Shown here: in pieces, positions 43,401 to 52,618 of the stretch
Numbering within the stretch: the stretch's first letter is position 1
Layout: each line of letters opens with the position of its first letter
Assembly (NCBI GenBank): GCA_018806915.1
Contig: JAGKQI010000046.1
Coordinates: 186,001 to 250,000, forward strand
Direction of reading: 5' to 3'
Origin: Phytophthora colocasiae
Lineage: Eukaryota; Oomycota; Peronosporomycetes; Peronosporales; Peronosporaceae
DNA length: 64,000 bases
Program-made: the position numbers and the translations under genes
Notes under the pieces: model-generated
Told to the model about the DNA's origin: nothing
Seen by the model: the letters and a program-made list of their open reading frames with translations, nothing else
Databases searched by the model: none

Positions 43401-44313
43401 GCACTTAGTGATCTGCACGCTTTCGCTGCTGCCAGCGTTAGTTCATCCTTTGGACGACAGAGATGCTGAAACTTGGGACGATCTGACAGCACTCTGGCAG
43501 ACCATTGGTACTTCTCCTGAAGAAGATCAAATGATGACTTGGTTCCAGGCGCAGGATCTTACCGGCACTGATCCAAGAAGTATTGCGTCGAAATTCATGG
43601 CGGTGTTTGTGTCTGCACTTTACACGTTGGAGCTCGATACCAATGACGAGAGCTCGTTCGACGGCTTAAAACTGAGCCTGGAAGTTCTTGTCGCATGCTT
43701 ACCACTGCCCGAGGGAGCATCCAGAAGCGAATACCCACGTGAATCGATACCTGTTGACTTCAACGACAAACGCTGTGAGTTCGTTTTCGTAATGATTGAA
43801 GAATTGCTTCGAGATGTCATACAACGAAAGGAAAGAGCCTGGAGGCCTGCCCCGGAACTTGAAGCTACGCTGGCGAGACTACTTAGACGTCCAAGAAGTG
43901 AACGACAGTGGAAATTGGCCTCGGGAGTTCTGAGCTGGATAGCAGAGATAGCGAAGGTGGGTGGATCATCTGTGGCTCCCTTGCCATTGTCTCCTGCTCC
44001 GAGAAGAAGTTTGCCCGGCCAGAAATCTCCACAAATACCGGCAGTTCCTGCAGAGTCTGATGACTCCAACGTTTATTCTGCAGATACACTGAAGAAGACT
44101 CCATCCAATAGAGCATCGTTTCGAATACTGTCTCCACGATCTCAAAGCTCCACCAGCGTCAGCAAAAACATCGTGAGCGAAGGTATTAGCAACAATAATG
44201 AGCTATCGAATCCAACCGCAGTTTCATCGAAAGAACAACGCGAGATCAAGCAGTACGGCAGCGAGCACGAAGACGTCACCCCCATTGACGTTAAATCCAC
44301 TCATAACTCTTGA
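37420..44313 (+). CDS. FRY: Furry-like cell morphogenesis protein (giant HEAT-repeat protein)
   Basis: The largest gene of the window: one uninterrupted frame of 2297 residues. It is helical throughout, with repeated HEAT-like pairs. Stretches recall Furry/Tao3/PAG1 proteins, which scaffold NDR/LATS-type kinases in polarised growth: MPLLLKPHRTHVRSASAHLVSQLLVREL near residue 325 and YLRSTNVGQRNAAVLVLGNSG near 990. The C-terminal 130 residues are Ser/Pro-rich and disordered (PLSPAPRRSLPGQKS, RILSPRSQSSTSVS), likely phosphorylated. Furry proteins are usually 2000-3000 residues, which fits. The identification rests on size, repeat type and a few strings, so another giant HEAT protein is possible. 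A role in hyphal morphogenesis would be in keeping with the family. Confidence 0.6.
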   Translation: MARETSGDAALRELERAMDAFMATHVATASNALATGMKDLFEDDTEPVNTPDVATLQRDLKRLQWLTSVVSETRRRRGPTSIVSVGKLLLSWLQTVESSSAAAVASTTATTGPSAVEAARAAEHVQQQSPLDPVASWLVATLLKLTLQTPPAYSSDLSATERSTVDELVSAIVSRCLLSFQRSWQADEEAQRRARAESSGNLFSYLTMRKAKAKTLANGPPSAITVCLTCTTEAGLVWGQVLGLVSCLAPDVARMKLQKEIIARSTVWNATKPSDTTQHPYLKHFTHIRLGLAPNKSFPSSLTSRMADATRWLRVLMPLLLKPHRTHVRSASAHLVSQLLVRELYSLNKLELSVLYTSTGSDWSRCISDLHAAALRLTDCAKKKGRGRSQQHLEASSWALRTAVLALAPGEIFTRYWREDALALLRLQSHLNQDASANGPTAYNVLPSLELSFTYMMHRHLLLRDSGATTAGAPSESDCMEIINTTQAWGFFSLQRLRPQSNGVGVSSFTAFRTIAVPALVRVSRAIASYNMTYTVQNHLRRLLAEPVGVGDPQKLIGLEALADLLSRPQNEGEESLMSFQVNQNDLLSCKPMIGELVGRILLECSTRIGHKLLTEIPVTMSKKEKLQSFDDEDEHEEHWKDPTHAVAVATFAAAVGLMPALYANVSLSNEQKLLLLVRTSVNAERVVHHRAHEALLALISPQSPHSTEPPPPGAGVVVRALTDYIMRMHVSTSMAVSDAAGAIIILRLLSVLLEPSRAELTRWESARSRFEALIQVEAVAVYLLARGDDNIEAEQLLRLAALETLEVAHEARVGCCEEPAIRNSVQLPLVNRPSVWIILSELEPELHSAFFTFRPDQEEAEEKHSALRRLVLDASERHSYRWSLCLARIFRSLAKRAPDVTAYIWSDVADKVSKLEPVLSVTPVTVELPSNQRELARWRNLALFATASACPILQTQTRKTEVSSFSSETSSEPPSVAPSTMVASLVRQLACYLRSTNVGQRNAAVLVLGNSGSVALPTLLDVLARLEAEAFTTPSNTSEPDATEPPQNVIQRQRGVRTAKLPKKKLLELHHARTAQFTLQWAIGRCYRLLLEPRTREQNDNEDLEPGSPIGERLRRVVSVFLAKLLTAFEEFAAFNDTREASEGSLTISSTTLVLEENPVLLMAQLDFIANLRSLLLHSNAATKPVLQLPHDKLAALLLGWCGSFDKDLANPALATHLLSGFVSPSAGFGLYSHWLHHCDVYAARDGNMHFPWLWVDNQNLLQGSSSDTCVASRTVAQYFICHRAFSTLSDLLRSSLRSPDGTGTWDGDSVATWLDACFTVDSLIFQHFDDLHQLAQRALHALLELPPGSARFNHVVKRCLEKAAYEFSSVAKPDLQVSRQYLEALGASSEVMNFFRSILHQLQEQADNQDKEESYLAVRLLHVLLLHVGIQIDDKLVYQHRQVALDMVATLVCEPDADGDDESAATRWGLQGYYSPSLEGQIAGRLQVSVSALLASRFSVLSLRVSLAILRSMPTTSLRNREDISQHRQMLAAVLPWLAEVPLGTPKESSARPTELLELLFSLTAVLADSCSEQLDHIWLTLAFASTEGEDSNLQEIVSFLFRQQLKNERPSETAKTIMWWLCRWQDAAPDVLRLLLLHRPLSESDTSDAATALDELGALVTLAGDTSCHLLQPNVSDVRALAIHLVHVSLSTLFALLGNRTVDANVLKNITQNCHVLLHSVLPLLEAPRGLLAAALALIRESTSTIQKDGKLQHEAFVEAVTALAACLSTTEMKIWSELCVQELAFAISIETSAPESVESIRRPSPHEVCVRFALVAYTQLSPLFQGDVLLSVLALLRQTLVAGGRDDRSRSLLLAQECLSLLAMLMRTMPVSRMVLYPQVFWVSLALLTHCRQQRDTSSGSPSLHDGALELLSIIWDRAPFSSHAVVQEVIRCTRPAQWDSNTARNSVLMEVVRCIYANEILESRTRAMKMLRKAVLLTPRDLLGVSRLEHLVICTLSLLPALVHPLDDRDAETWDDLTALWQTIGTSPEEDQMMTWFQAQDLTGTDPRSIASKFMAVFVSALYTLELDTNDESSFDGLKLSLEVLVACLPLPEGASRSEYPRESIPVDFNDKRCEFVFVMIEELLRDVIQRKERAWRPAPELEATLARLLRRPRSERQWKLASGVLSWIAEIAKVGGSSVAPLPLSPAPRRSLPGQKSPQIPAVPAESDDSNVYSADTLKKTPSNRASFRILSPRSQSSTSVSKNIVSEGISNNNELSNPTAVSSKEQREIKQYGSEHEDVTPIDVKSTHNS

Positions 44314-44506
44314 GCTATAAGCACGAAAGACGGATGTTTAGATCAGGATCATTGCACGGAGAAATACAATACGAGCCGTGTAAATCAAAACATGCATGTT
44401 AGCATCACGCAGCCACTTCTAATCCAGCGCAGGCCAGTTGGCTGGCTGGTGGATATCGCTCTGTTTCGAACCTGAATCCCTCTTGTGTTCTCCATCCTCG
44501 CTTCAT

Positions 44507-46606
44507 CTATGCCCAAAGCTCCTGGATGTAGCGGTGGTCATCCTGGAGTTTCTTGAGTGTAGACTGCGCTTCGTCCCCAGACTGGCCACCGAACTTCTCA
44601 ATGATCTCGTGCAGCACCTTGTTGACATCGTTACCCATGCCTGTAGCACCGCACACGTAGATGTACGCGTCATGATCGTTAATGAGCTCCCACGTGGCTT
44701 GGCCGTTCCGCATCAGCAAGTGCTGCACATACACCTTCTTCTCCTGTTCGCGAGAGAACGCCAAATGTAGCTCACTGAGGACACCACTCTCCTGAAAAGT
44801 GTCAAGTTCGTCCTTATAGATGAAGTCCTCGTCACGACGGCGGCAACCGAAATACATGATAGATTTTCCCACAGTGACGCCATCATCCTGCTGCTTAGCA
44901 CGCTCGTGCAGGAACGCACGCATGGGGGCGATTCCAGTACCAGGACCAATGAGAATAATGGGTGTAAGCGGATTCTTCGGTAGGCGGAATGTCGATGCAC
45001 GCATGAAGATGCGAGCAGCAGGCCATTCACGCGGCTGTTTGGTGCCTTGTTCACCAGGACGACTGTCACGCTTCTTCTTGTCATCTGTGTGAGCCACAAG
45101 AGGCTGCAGTTTGCCCAAGTAGGTGGAACACACACCACGGAAGACTCGTCCGTCATTCTTCTTGCTCTCAATCAGACTCACAGTCGCGTGGACACGCTGA
45201 GGGTTAACTAGACTGGACGATGAAATAGTGTAGTAACGTGGCAGTAAGAACGGAACAATGTGGAGAAGGGCCTGCACCGACACCTTGATGGAGCGGAAGT
45301 GCTCCAGTACGTCAACGAATGAGCGCTCGTCCTCATGGATCCACTTCTGATACTCGTCCTTGCCATCCTTTGATGAGAGACGCACCAATTCTGCACGTTC
45401 AGCCGGATCCTTAGCGAAAAACGCCAATTGCTGGAGCGGGCCCTTGCGCGGAGCACTATTGATTGCCAAATACTTTGTCAAGACATCCTCAATAGTGCAC
45501 GGCGATGGGAACGGGAATTCGCAGTTGAGGTCTGCAGCCACAGGCTTGAGTGATACCCATTGCTCCAAGTCGTAGTCCATGCGCTTAGCCAGTTGCTCCA
45601 CAACTCTCGTCTCGTTTTCAGGTAGAACAGCAAGGTTATCGGCAGTTTGGTAGGTCACTCCGGTACCACGTAGGTCGAACTCCACATGCACGGTGGATCC
45701 TCCGTCAGTAGACGGACGAAGCTCCCGGTTCACGACGATCTTGGCCTGCTTAGACGTAAAGAAATGCTTTGTGGAGGCCTTCATCTTGACTTCCTTAGCT
45801 TCAGCCTTCAGCTTCTCTGCTTCAGCTTGGCGGATTTCCATCAGTTCGTACTCAAACTCAGGAGCTGATAACTGTTCTCCATCTTCCTGCTTATCTACCC
45901 CAAAGTCTTCATTCTCTCCACTAATGAATTGCTTCCTGAGTTCTTTCCACAGTGGCCCTTTCCAGTCGTCAAAGTCCTCGTCTAGACTTGCGTCGTCGTC
46001 TCCCTCTCCATAATGGAAGGCCCTTTGGGCACCATGACCCTCCATCAGTTTGTCCACGACTCGACCTATCTCGTTGTAGTGTTCGTACTGAGTATTGCCT
46101 AGTCCAAAGACTGTAAAGTGGACATTTTCAAAAGTGTTATCTCCCAAAACACCCTCTTTATCCTTCAGAAAATCGATAAAATCCACGGCATTATCTGTCG
46201 GATCTCCTTCGCCGTATGTAGCCATGACCAAGATGACGAGCTTCTCTTCTTTCAGCTTCTCCGCTGCGTCATAGTCTTCTAAATCAATGGCATGGGTCTG
46301 GAAGCCAGCTTTACGTCCTTCTTTCTTCAATACTTCAGCGAATCCCTCAGCTGTACCAGTCTGTGACCCAAACAAAATGGCTACACGACCACCAGGGAAT
46401 TCTGGACTATCCTCAGCTTTGGAGGGGGTGGGTGCGCTGCCATTGGCCACAGGATCTGCCGCTTCCTTGTACATCTTCATCTGCTGGCCGATACGCAGCA
46501 TTTCCTCGGCCAGTTTGTCCTGCTTGGGCTTGGGCTCCCGGAGGAACAGCACGGCGGTGGCTAGCACGGCCAGGAGGGAGCCTACGACCACGTACGAATC
46601 TGCCAT
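44507..46606 (-). CDS. CPR: NADPH-cytochrome P450 reductase
   Basis: ER-anchored diflavin enzyme that passes electrons from NADPH through FAD and FMN to P450s, squalene epoxidase and others. It has 699 residues from ATG 46606, no intron. An N-terminal membrane anchor (VVVGSLLAVLATAVLFL) is followed by the FMN domain (FGSQTGTAEGFAEVL, MATYGEGDPTDNA, FGLGNTQYEHYN), the FAD domain (PRYYTISSSS) and the NADPH domain (IGPGTGIAPMRAFLHE, YVCGATGMGNDV), ending in YIQELWA with the aromatic stacking residue. All cofactor motifs are intact. An insertion rich in Asp (GDDDASLDEDFDDW) follows the FMN domain. It is convergent with the Furry-like gene, 193 bp apart. Confidence 0.96.
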   Translation of the reverse strand: MADSYVVVGSLLAVLATAVLFLREPKPKQDKLAEEMLRIGQQMKMYKEAADPVANGSAPTPSKAEDSPEFPGGRVAILFGSQTGTAEGFAEVLKKEGRKAGFQTHAIDLEDYDAAEKLKEEKLVILVMATYGEGDPTDNAVDFIDFLKDKEGVLGDNTFENVHFTVFGLGNTQYEHYNEIGRVVDKLMEGHGAQRAFHYGEGDDDASLDEDFDDWKGPLWKELRKQFISGENEDFGVDKQEDGEQLSAPEFEYELMEIRQAEAEKLKAEAKEVKMKASTKHFFTSKQAKIVVNRELRPSTDGGSTVHVEFDLRGTGVTYQTADNLAVLPENETRVVEQLAKRMDYDLEQWVSLKPVAADLNCEFPFPSPCTIEDVLTKYLAINSAPRKGPLQQLAFFAKDPAERAELVRLSSKDGKDEYQKWIHEDERSFVDVLEHFRSIKVSVQALLHIVPFLLPRYYTISSSSLVNPQRVHATVSLIESKKNDGRVFRGVCSTYLGKLQPLVAHTDDKKKRDSRPGEQGTKQPREWPAARIFMRASTFRLPKNPLTPIILIGPGTGIAPMRAFLHERAKQQDDGVTVGKSIMYFGCRRRDEDFIYKDELDTFQESGVLSELHLAFSREQEKKVYVQHLLMRNGQATWELINDHDAYIYVCGATGMGNDVNKVLHEIIEKFGGQSGDEAQSTLKKLQDDHRYIQELWA

Positions 46607-46634
46607 GGCTGCAAGGCCACGTGCACTTGGCCAG

Positions 46635-46651
46635 GAGAATTGGCGAATGAG
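46635..46651 (-). promoter_or_regulatory. Oomycete initiator element of the P450 reductase gene
   Basis: On the minus strand CTCATTCGCCAATTCTC is a near-perfect match to the oomycete core promoter, an initiator CTCATTYY followed by the flanking CAWTTT-like part. It lies about 30 nt upstream of the ATG at 46606, which supports that start. Confidence 0.6.
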
Positions 46652-46739
46652 GTGGCCGCAATGTGTGGCCACTTGGGATTCGGGGTAAAGACGTGTAAAC
46701 GATTCGGTGGTGGGGAAAACACTGGCACCGAACAATCAG

Positions 46740-47952
46740 AGGTACAGAACACTCATTGACGGCGTTGACAGTGGTGTAGAGATGTCGAGTTTGCAGGACG
46801 CCGCAAACAGTAGCAGCTCTTCCTGAATTGACCTACTTCGCCCCCAGACCGAGTGTGGCACAGGTCTGAGTTTTTTTAGCGCGCTTCAATGTCACGTCCG
46901 GTGACACCAGTTAAAATGGCTACAGTTGAAGTCGATCCACAAACAGTGTTTGTCAAACACGAAGCGTCGAGATGAGCATTTCGGCGAGCCAGGAATGCAC
47001 TACCGGTAGTTCTCTTTCTCTCAAACTGAGCTGGGGACGGTTGGTACCAGCGGCGCTGGATAAAACTTATGACCTGTACTTCACTACACACAAGCACTTG
47101 TCCGACCAAGTGTTTCAAGATATTCTTCTCAAATGACACACAACTCGATCAAAGATACTGGGATAATCTGTACATCCCGAGCACTGATCGCTGAGCAGTG
47201 ACGCCTCCTTTATCGTAGGCCTGATCGAACTCATCTTCGTCTTCCTTATGTGTTCGAAACGAGCGTGTATCGCGGCTTTGTCGTATTCTACTTAAAGAGC
47301 AGGAGACCACTACCTGGTAGGCGCCGTGACATCGATGGTCGCGATGAAGGCAGTTGAGAAGAATGGAGCTCAGACGCAGGGCTGGGCTGGTGTTATCACG
47401 TCTTGTGGACGTAAATTCAATTTGCCAAACTGCACACCGAGTTTGAGGAAGAGTTTACGTGCTACATGTGCTTTGAAGTACATGAACGCTACAGCGTAGC
47501 GTTAGAGTTTGCCCTACTGTAGTCGTTGTCGCAGCATAACAGCGTTGGATTAAAATGCCCTGTGTGTGCTGGACAGTGTCCAGTAGGCAGCATGGTAGTT
47601 GGTAGCGCCCATGTACCCCGTAAACAATCTTGATGATGTCAAATCTACCGACTTTGGTCCAGCTTGCCTTCGCAATTTAAAAGCGTTAAACGAATGCAGC
47701 CCTACGAGAATACCTAGCTGGTAGCTTCTACGAACACAGGCCAGGTCAAGTACTATACTCGCTTCTACGACTATCACGCGATGCAGACTGTATCATACCA
47801 AATGAAAGAGGATCAAACAGTGACAAGCACCGTACATGATGTACTACATCGTCTTTGACCAGCTGGGAAGGACATCGTAAACACAGACAAGTCTCTCGAA
47901 TCTCGACGAAGGGCTTCCTCACCCACTGTACCACTTCGACATTTGCGTCTCC
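46740..47952. other. Stretch without an intact gene
   Basis: About 1.2 kb with no recognisable gene. A minus-strand frame (47139-46876) contains LDAS...VCGSTSTVAIL, faintly like the core of PP2C phosphatases, and a + strand stretch near 47440-47515 contains EFTCYMCFEVHE, faintly like the start of a RING finger. Both are short and isolated, so at most they are decayed exons. The stretch marks the change from the gene-dense block to the repeat-rich part. Confidence 0.4.
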
Positions 47953-48324
47953 TTGCTCAAGTTGTTTTCAAGAGCTGCGATATCTCTGATCTGGCGCATT
48001 CTCTTCGCGGCTGCAGTTCTCGTTGCCGGCTGCAACGCATTCTCGGACGAGGCGCCCTCGCATCTAACGCTAACGGAGTCGGCGCTTATGCTGCGTTTAA
48101 TCGACACGGACTCGGATCATGTCGGCAGTGGTGGAACTAACAAGCGGTTCCTACGGAGAGATGCCGACGGAGCACTCCCAGATTTCGACACGGAGGATGA
48201 CAAGTCGTCCCATCCATCTGCCAAAAAGGACAAGGCTGTTATCTCTCCGACGATCCAGGGTCAAATACCGACGGCTCTCTACAACATCCTTCTCAAGATT
48301 CTGGCACAGACAAACAGACCATAA
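47953..48324 (+). pseudogene. RxLR-type secreted effector relic lacking a start codon
   Basis: An open frame of about 123 codons has the layout of an oomycete RxLR effector: a hydrophobic secretion-signal core (LIWRILFAAAVLVAGCNA), then an exact RFLR motif at 48145-48156, about 65 residues in, followed by an acidic DTEDD stretch in the place of the dEER motif, then a short C-terminal region ending in YNILLKILAQTNRP. RxLR proteins are secreted and act inside host plant cells. The frame has no ATG ahead of the signal sequence: it runs back to a stop at 47878, and only a TTG lies at the expected point (47953). The C-terminal part is short, with no clear WY fold. It is probably a dead gene, unless an upstream exon supplies the start. 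Confidence 0.6.
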
Positions 48325-48422
48325 ATATATTTAAAAACAATTTGTGTGCACCACATATTCCGCATTCCTGACGCCAACCGACACTACCAGCGTTACTTGA
48401 CGCTGTTGGCGTCTCCTACTGC

Positions 48423-51400
48423 ATGATGGAGCGCGCGCACGTACTCGTACGTTTACAGGGAGGTGATTCTTCGTCTTGTGTCGCTGGTATCTGCCGCACT
48501 AGTGCTACTACCGTCCGGTTGGAGCACAGCGAGATGTCTCCCGGAGTGGCCAGTATCACCTTCGAACAGGTTTTCAACATCGGTGACAGCAATCCTCACG
48601 TGTTCCAGACAAGTCTAACGGGTGCAGTAGACTCTGTAGTGGGTGGCAAAGAAGCAACACTGATAGCTACAGGTGCTTCGAGCTCTGGCAAGTCGTTTTC
48701 GTGTCATGGAGACCAACAGAAACTTGGCAGGGGACAGGCGGAGCCTGGGCTCATTACACTGGCGATTCGTCGTATTTTCACCTGTCTAGAGTCAAATGCA
48801 GGTGCGGTAACGCAACACAACGTGCTGCTGAGTTGCTGGGGTGTTGACACGAGCAGAAAGAACGCTTTTACTGATCTTTTAGAGGCACGGACGTCCGTTG
48901 ATGCGCAGGACATGACACAAGGACTACTGGAACATTTTGTGGTGGTGACTACGTCTACTGAGGCAGTTCATCTGTATTCGAAAGCTCTGGAGAGAGTGAA
49001 TGACGCAGAGAAGCAAGACTTCGTATTTGTTCTGCATGTGGAGACGCTTTTGAAGACCGGGGAGGCCACACGAGGCCAGTTGGTAATTATTGATATTCAA
49101 GGAAGTTCAATTATTGAATCGCGAGCGGGAAGCTTGACGAACCAAGAACTAAAGAATGAGAGTGAGCAGAAGTTTTTGGACACACAATTCTTGGTGAATG
49201 AGACTCTGAGTGCAGGATTTGGAGCATTCGTGGGAAATAGCAGCGCAACATATCTGCTAGTGACCATACAAACCCCCGCGCAGTTTCAGCAACAGGTACG
49301 CTGTCTAGTACGTCAATTAACCGCGGTGTAGCTAATTGACATATTGCAATTGCGTGAATCTAGGCAATACAGTCACTCCTGTACGCATGCAAGGCGAAAG
49401 AAATTAAAAGTTCAAGCTCAGTCAACTATATATCTGCTTTTGTTAAGAGGAGCAGATCGAATCGACTACTAAATGTAGAAATGCACAAGGAATCGTTGAA
49501 CGAAAGTGAAAGTCAACCGCCAGGGTGTCGTGAGGATTATATGGTTCCTGATGCCCCGCATATTCAAGCCTTTCCGAGAGAGTGCAGTGCGTTCTTTTCA
49601 GACAGATCTTTACCACCTGTACCACCGTCATTGTAAGTCTCTACTACACATGCATTCACACCGTCTCATCATATTTTTAACGAATGTCCTTGAATTTTCT
49701 GCACTGGTAGGTCTACCGCATCAAGCAATTCAACATTGGAGATACCGTTTGGTGCACCTCCAGATGTGGTATCACCGAATCTGAGCTCAAGCACGAGTTG
49801 TGAAAGCGAAGAATCCCACAAGCAATTGGCTGTATCAAGACGCCTGCGTAAGGCTTACGATATTGCTAAAGCTGCTACGAGTGCACCAAGCAAACCCAAC
49901 ACAGCGTTAACTCCGCGTTCCAACCAGGATGACGAAGCGCTTGCTCACGCGGCGGCGGATGCCCTTCTACAGCATATTTCACGTGACACTTTGCGCGGGT
50001 TAACTCTCCAGGAAAAATTAGTGGAAATTCGCTCGGCTCAAGCTGAACTTGAACGCACTCTAGCGCACGAGATCTCTATCAAGGACAAGTGCGTAGATCG
50101 AATTTCGCGGTTGAGTCAAACGATCAGTTGCCAGGTGGTAGAGCATGAACAGCGATTGCAAGAAGCTCTGACAGCAAAACACACAGCTGAAACAAAATTG
50201 CGAGACCAAAAAATTAAATTCGATGCCGTCGGACGCGAAGTGAACCGTTTGCAAGACGAGATCCAGGCATTGAAGGTTTTTCAGACTTCTACGGCTAGCT
50301 GCAATGACACACATTCACCTGATAACGAGCGAGTGATGCTGCATACCTTGTCAAATCGGCTGGAAGAAGCGATGGTTCAAGCCAAAGACGTGATAACGTT
50401 CAAGGACAGCGTCATCAAGTCTCTCGAAGAAAGACTCCAGCTTGCAAGCAAGCGTGGGGCTGATGCAGTGACACTACTCGGAGAAGAAAGGAATCGATTC
50501 GAATGCGAGAAGGCCGAACTTCTTCTTCAGTTGCAGCAAAGCAAGGATAGCAGAAGCATCCAGAGAGATGAAGAAGTATCGAAGTTGCATGCAGAAAGCT
50601 TGGCTATTCAGCAGCAAAAGGCCGAACTCACTGTGAAAGTAGCGCAACTCACGCTTGATTTAGAGACTGTCAGATCCCAAGAAGCTCAAAATCGTGAGGA
50701 TCGGGCAGAACAGAGATGCACACAGCAGGTAGCTAAAGCTGAACAACAACTTGACCAGGCTACAGTCGCGATGCAGCAGCAAATGGCGCTTTTTCGTGAA
50801 GAGCTCGATATGAAAGTGGCGAGGCAGCGTGTGGCTACACAAGTGGCTTGCAAAGCTGGCGAATTAAAGTGCGATCGCCTGGAGCGCGAGTTGCAGCGTG
50901 TAACGCTGAAATTGACAAAACAGAAGTTGAAGATGGAAAAGAAGGCACGGGCGTTGGTAGCAAATGTTCGCAAACAACAGGAAGAGCCCCTGGTGCTTCT
51001 TGAACGTGAACTTGGAGACCTCTCAGAGCAAATGAAGATTGTTGTAGAACGAGAGCAAGGAGCACTAAGGCGGGCCAAGAAAAGCGAAGAAGCTGCTGAT
51101 CGATTAAATGATGAAGTGCAGCAGTTAAAAATTTCAGTGACCAAGGTGAAACAAGAACGCGTTGCATTGAGAGATGTATGTGAAGTGCTGGAAACAGATA
51201 AATCTGCACTGAAGTCTGAATTTGAGCACCGAATACGGGAAATGGAGAAGACCTTAGCTGAGCAAATAATGGCAGCTGAAGTTCGAGTACATGAAGAACG
51301 AGATCTACAAGTGGAGAAGTTGACACAGCGGTACAACGCCGAGATATGTAGGTTGACGACTGAAGCCAAAGGTCGAGAAGAAAACATGTCAAAGCAACTA

Positions 51401-51871
51401 GCTAGGCAACAGTCGGTGTCGTCTGTAGCATCGTCATCTGAAGATGGTCGTCAACCGAGTATCGACGAGTTAGATGCTCTGATCGACTCGAAAGAGCGTC
51501 GTTTCGCTCGTGCAGAAAAGCGGAAGAAAGCTGGTAGTTCATCACGTGCGTCACCACCTACGAAGAGCTCTTCTGCATCTCTCAAGAGAGCGCTTGCCCA
51601 CAAGGAGGAGGAGATTGCAGAACTATTAACCCGTCAAAAACAGCTATTGGCTGCATTGGCGACGGCTAATGAACAGGAAACGCGAGCAAAGAAGCACATA
51701 CAAGAGAGCGAAACTCATCGTCAGAACGAGTTGATCCGATACGAGGACCTACTTCGAGAGCTGAACGACGTGAAGCAAGAGAATTGGAACCTTAGTCTTG
51801 CTCTTCACGTCACAGAATCGACGAACCAACAACAACAGCGTAGACCACCACGTGCTAACCCAACCAGTTAG
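48423..51871 (+). CDS. Kinesin-like protein with degenerate motor and long coiled coil
   Basis: Three exons (48423-49295, 49364-49632, 49711-51871) with introns of 68 and 78 bp encode 1100 residues. The first 305 residues follow the kinesin motor order: a FEQVFN strand, a P-loop GASSSGKS at residues 84-91 (family: GQTGSGKT), and DIQGSS at 224 where kinesins have DLAGSE. The switch I NxxSSRSH motif is not apparent and the switch II Gly/Glu pattern is altered, so microtubule-stimulated ATPase activity is doubtful. Residues about 420-1090 are coiled coil with a Ser-rich break (SVSSVASSSEDG) near 930. It might be a non-motile kinesin relative acting as a structural or regulatory partner. It starts about 100 bp past the RxLR relic. 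Confidence 0.65.
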
Positions 51872-52618
51872 CTATGTAATGGTCTCTATGGTATTCCATT
51901 TTGAGATTCGTCGACAAGAAACGACACTGACATTCTCGGCTCATTCAAATGAACGCCAATTCCTGGACAAAGGTTTACGGGATAAGCGTGGTTATTTTTG
52001 CGGAGCAGTTTTACGGTTGAGTCGTGGTTTATTATTTAATACCAGACGGATGTGGCTTTGAACATGCCCAAGTCGAGTGATATCAGCTCCGGTAGCAAAG
52101 GAAGCAAAGGCAGCGGGAAGCACTCATGGAAAATCTTGTCCTTCAGTCGTGGTCGGTCCGTCGGTCGAGTCCACAACAATTTCAGTCTGCACACAAGACT
52201 GGCCGATGTTTTGGCAGATGATCGACAAGACGCAGTGGATCCGAATGCAACAATGGTCAAAGTATGGGAGCAACTGCTGCTACTTTGTGTGCTTCATGAG
52301 TCATTCATGCTGCCATACGTTTTAGCCTTCCAGCCTGAAGCGATGGAGAAGGTCTCCTCTGTATTGTTTATTCTCGTTGTCGTATGTGAAGGTGTCTTCG
52401 CCGTGGACTTGTACGTCCAGGCTCACTTGGGTTATTACTCAGATGGAAACCTCATTCGAGACAAACGACGCACTATCGAGAAATATGTGCGCCCCCGTCG
52501 CTTTGTGTTGGATATTTTATCACTTTTACCAGGTCCTTGTGGTGTGGCATCCGCACTTAGTAAACAAGCTGCTCCTCCTCAAGTTTTTGCGGTGGACACG
52601 ACTACCACATCTTATATC

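Noticed and set aside
46876..47139. PP2C-like phosphatase fragment (minus strand)
   Set aside because: Only about 15 residues around VCGSTSTVAIL resemble the family; the metal-binding DGHGG and GDSR motifs are missing.
47440..47515. RING-finger start (EFTCYMCFEVHE, + strand)
   Set aside because: Only the first Cys pair is present and a stop follows; too short to call.
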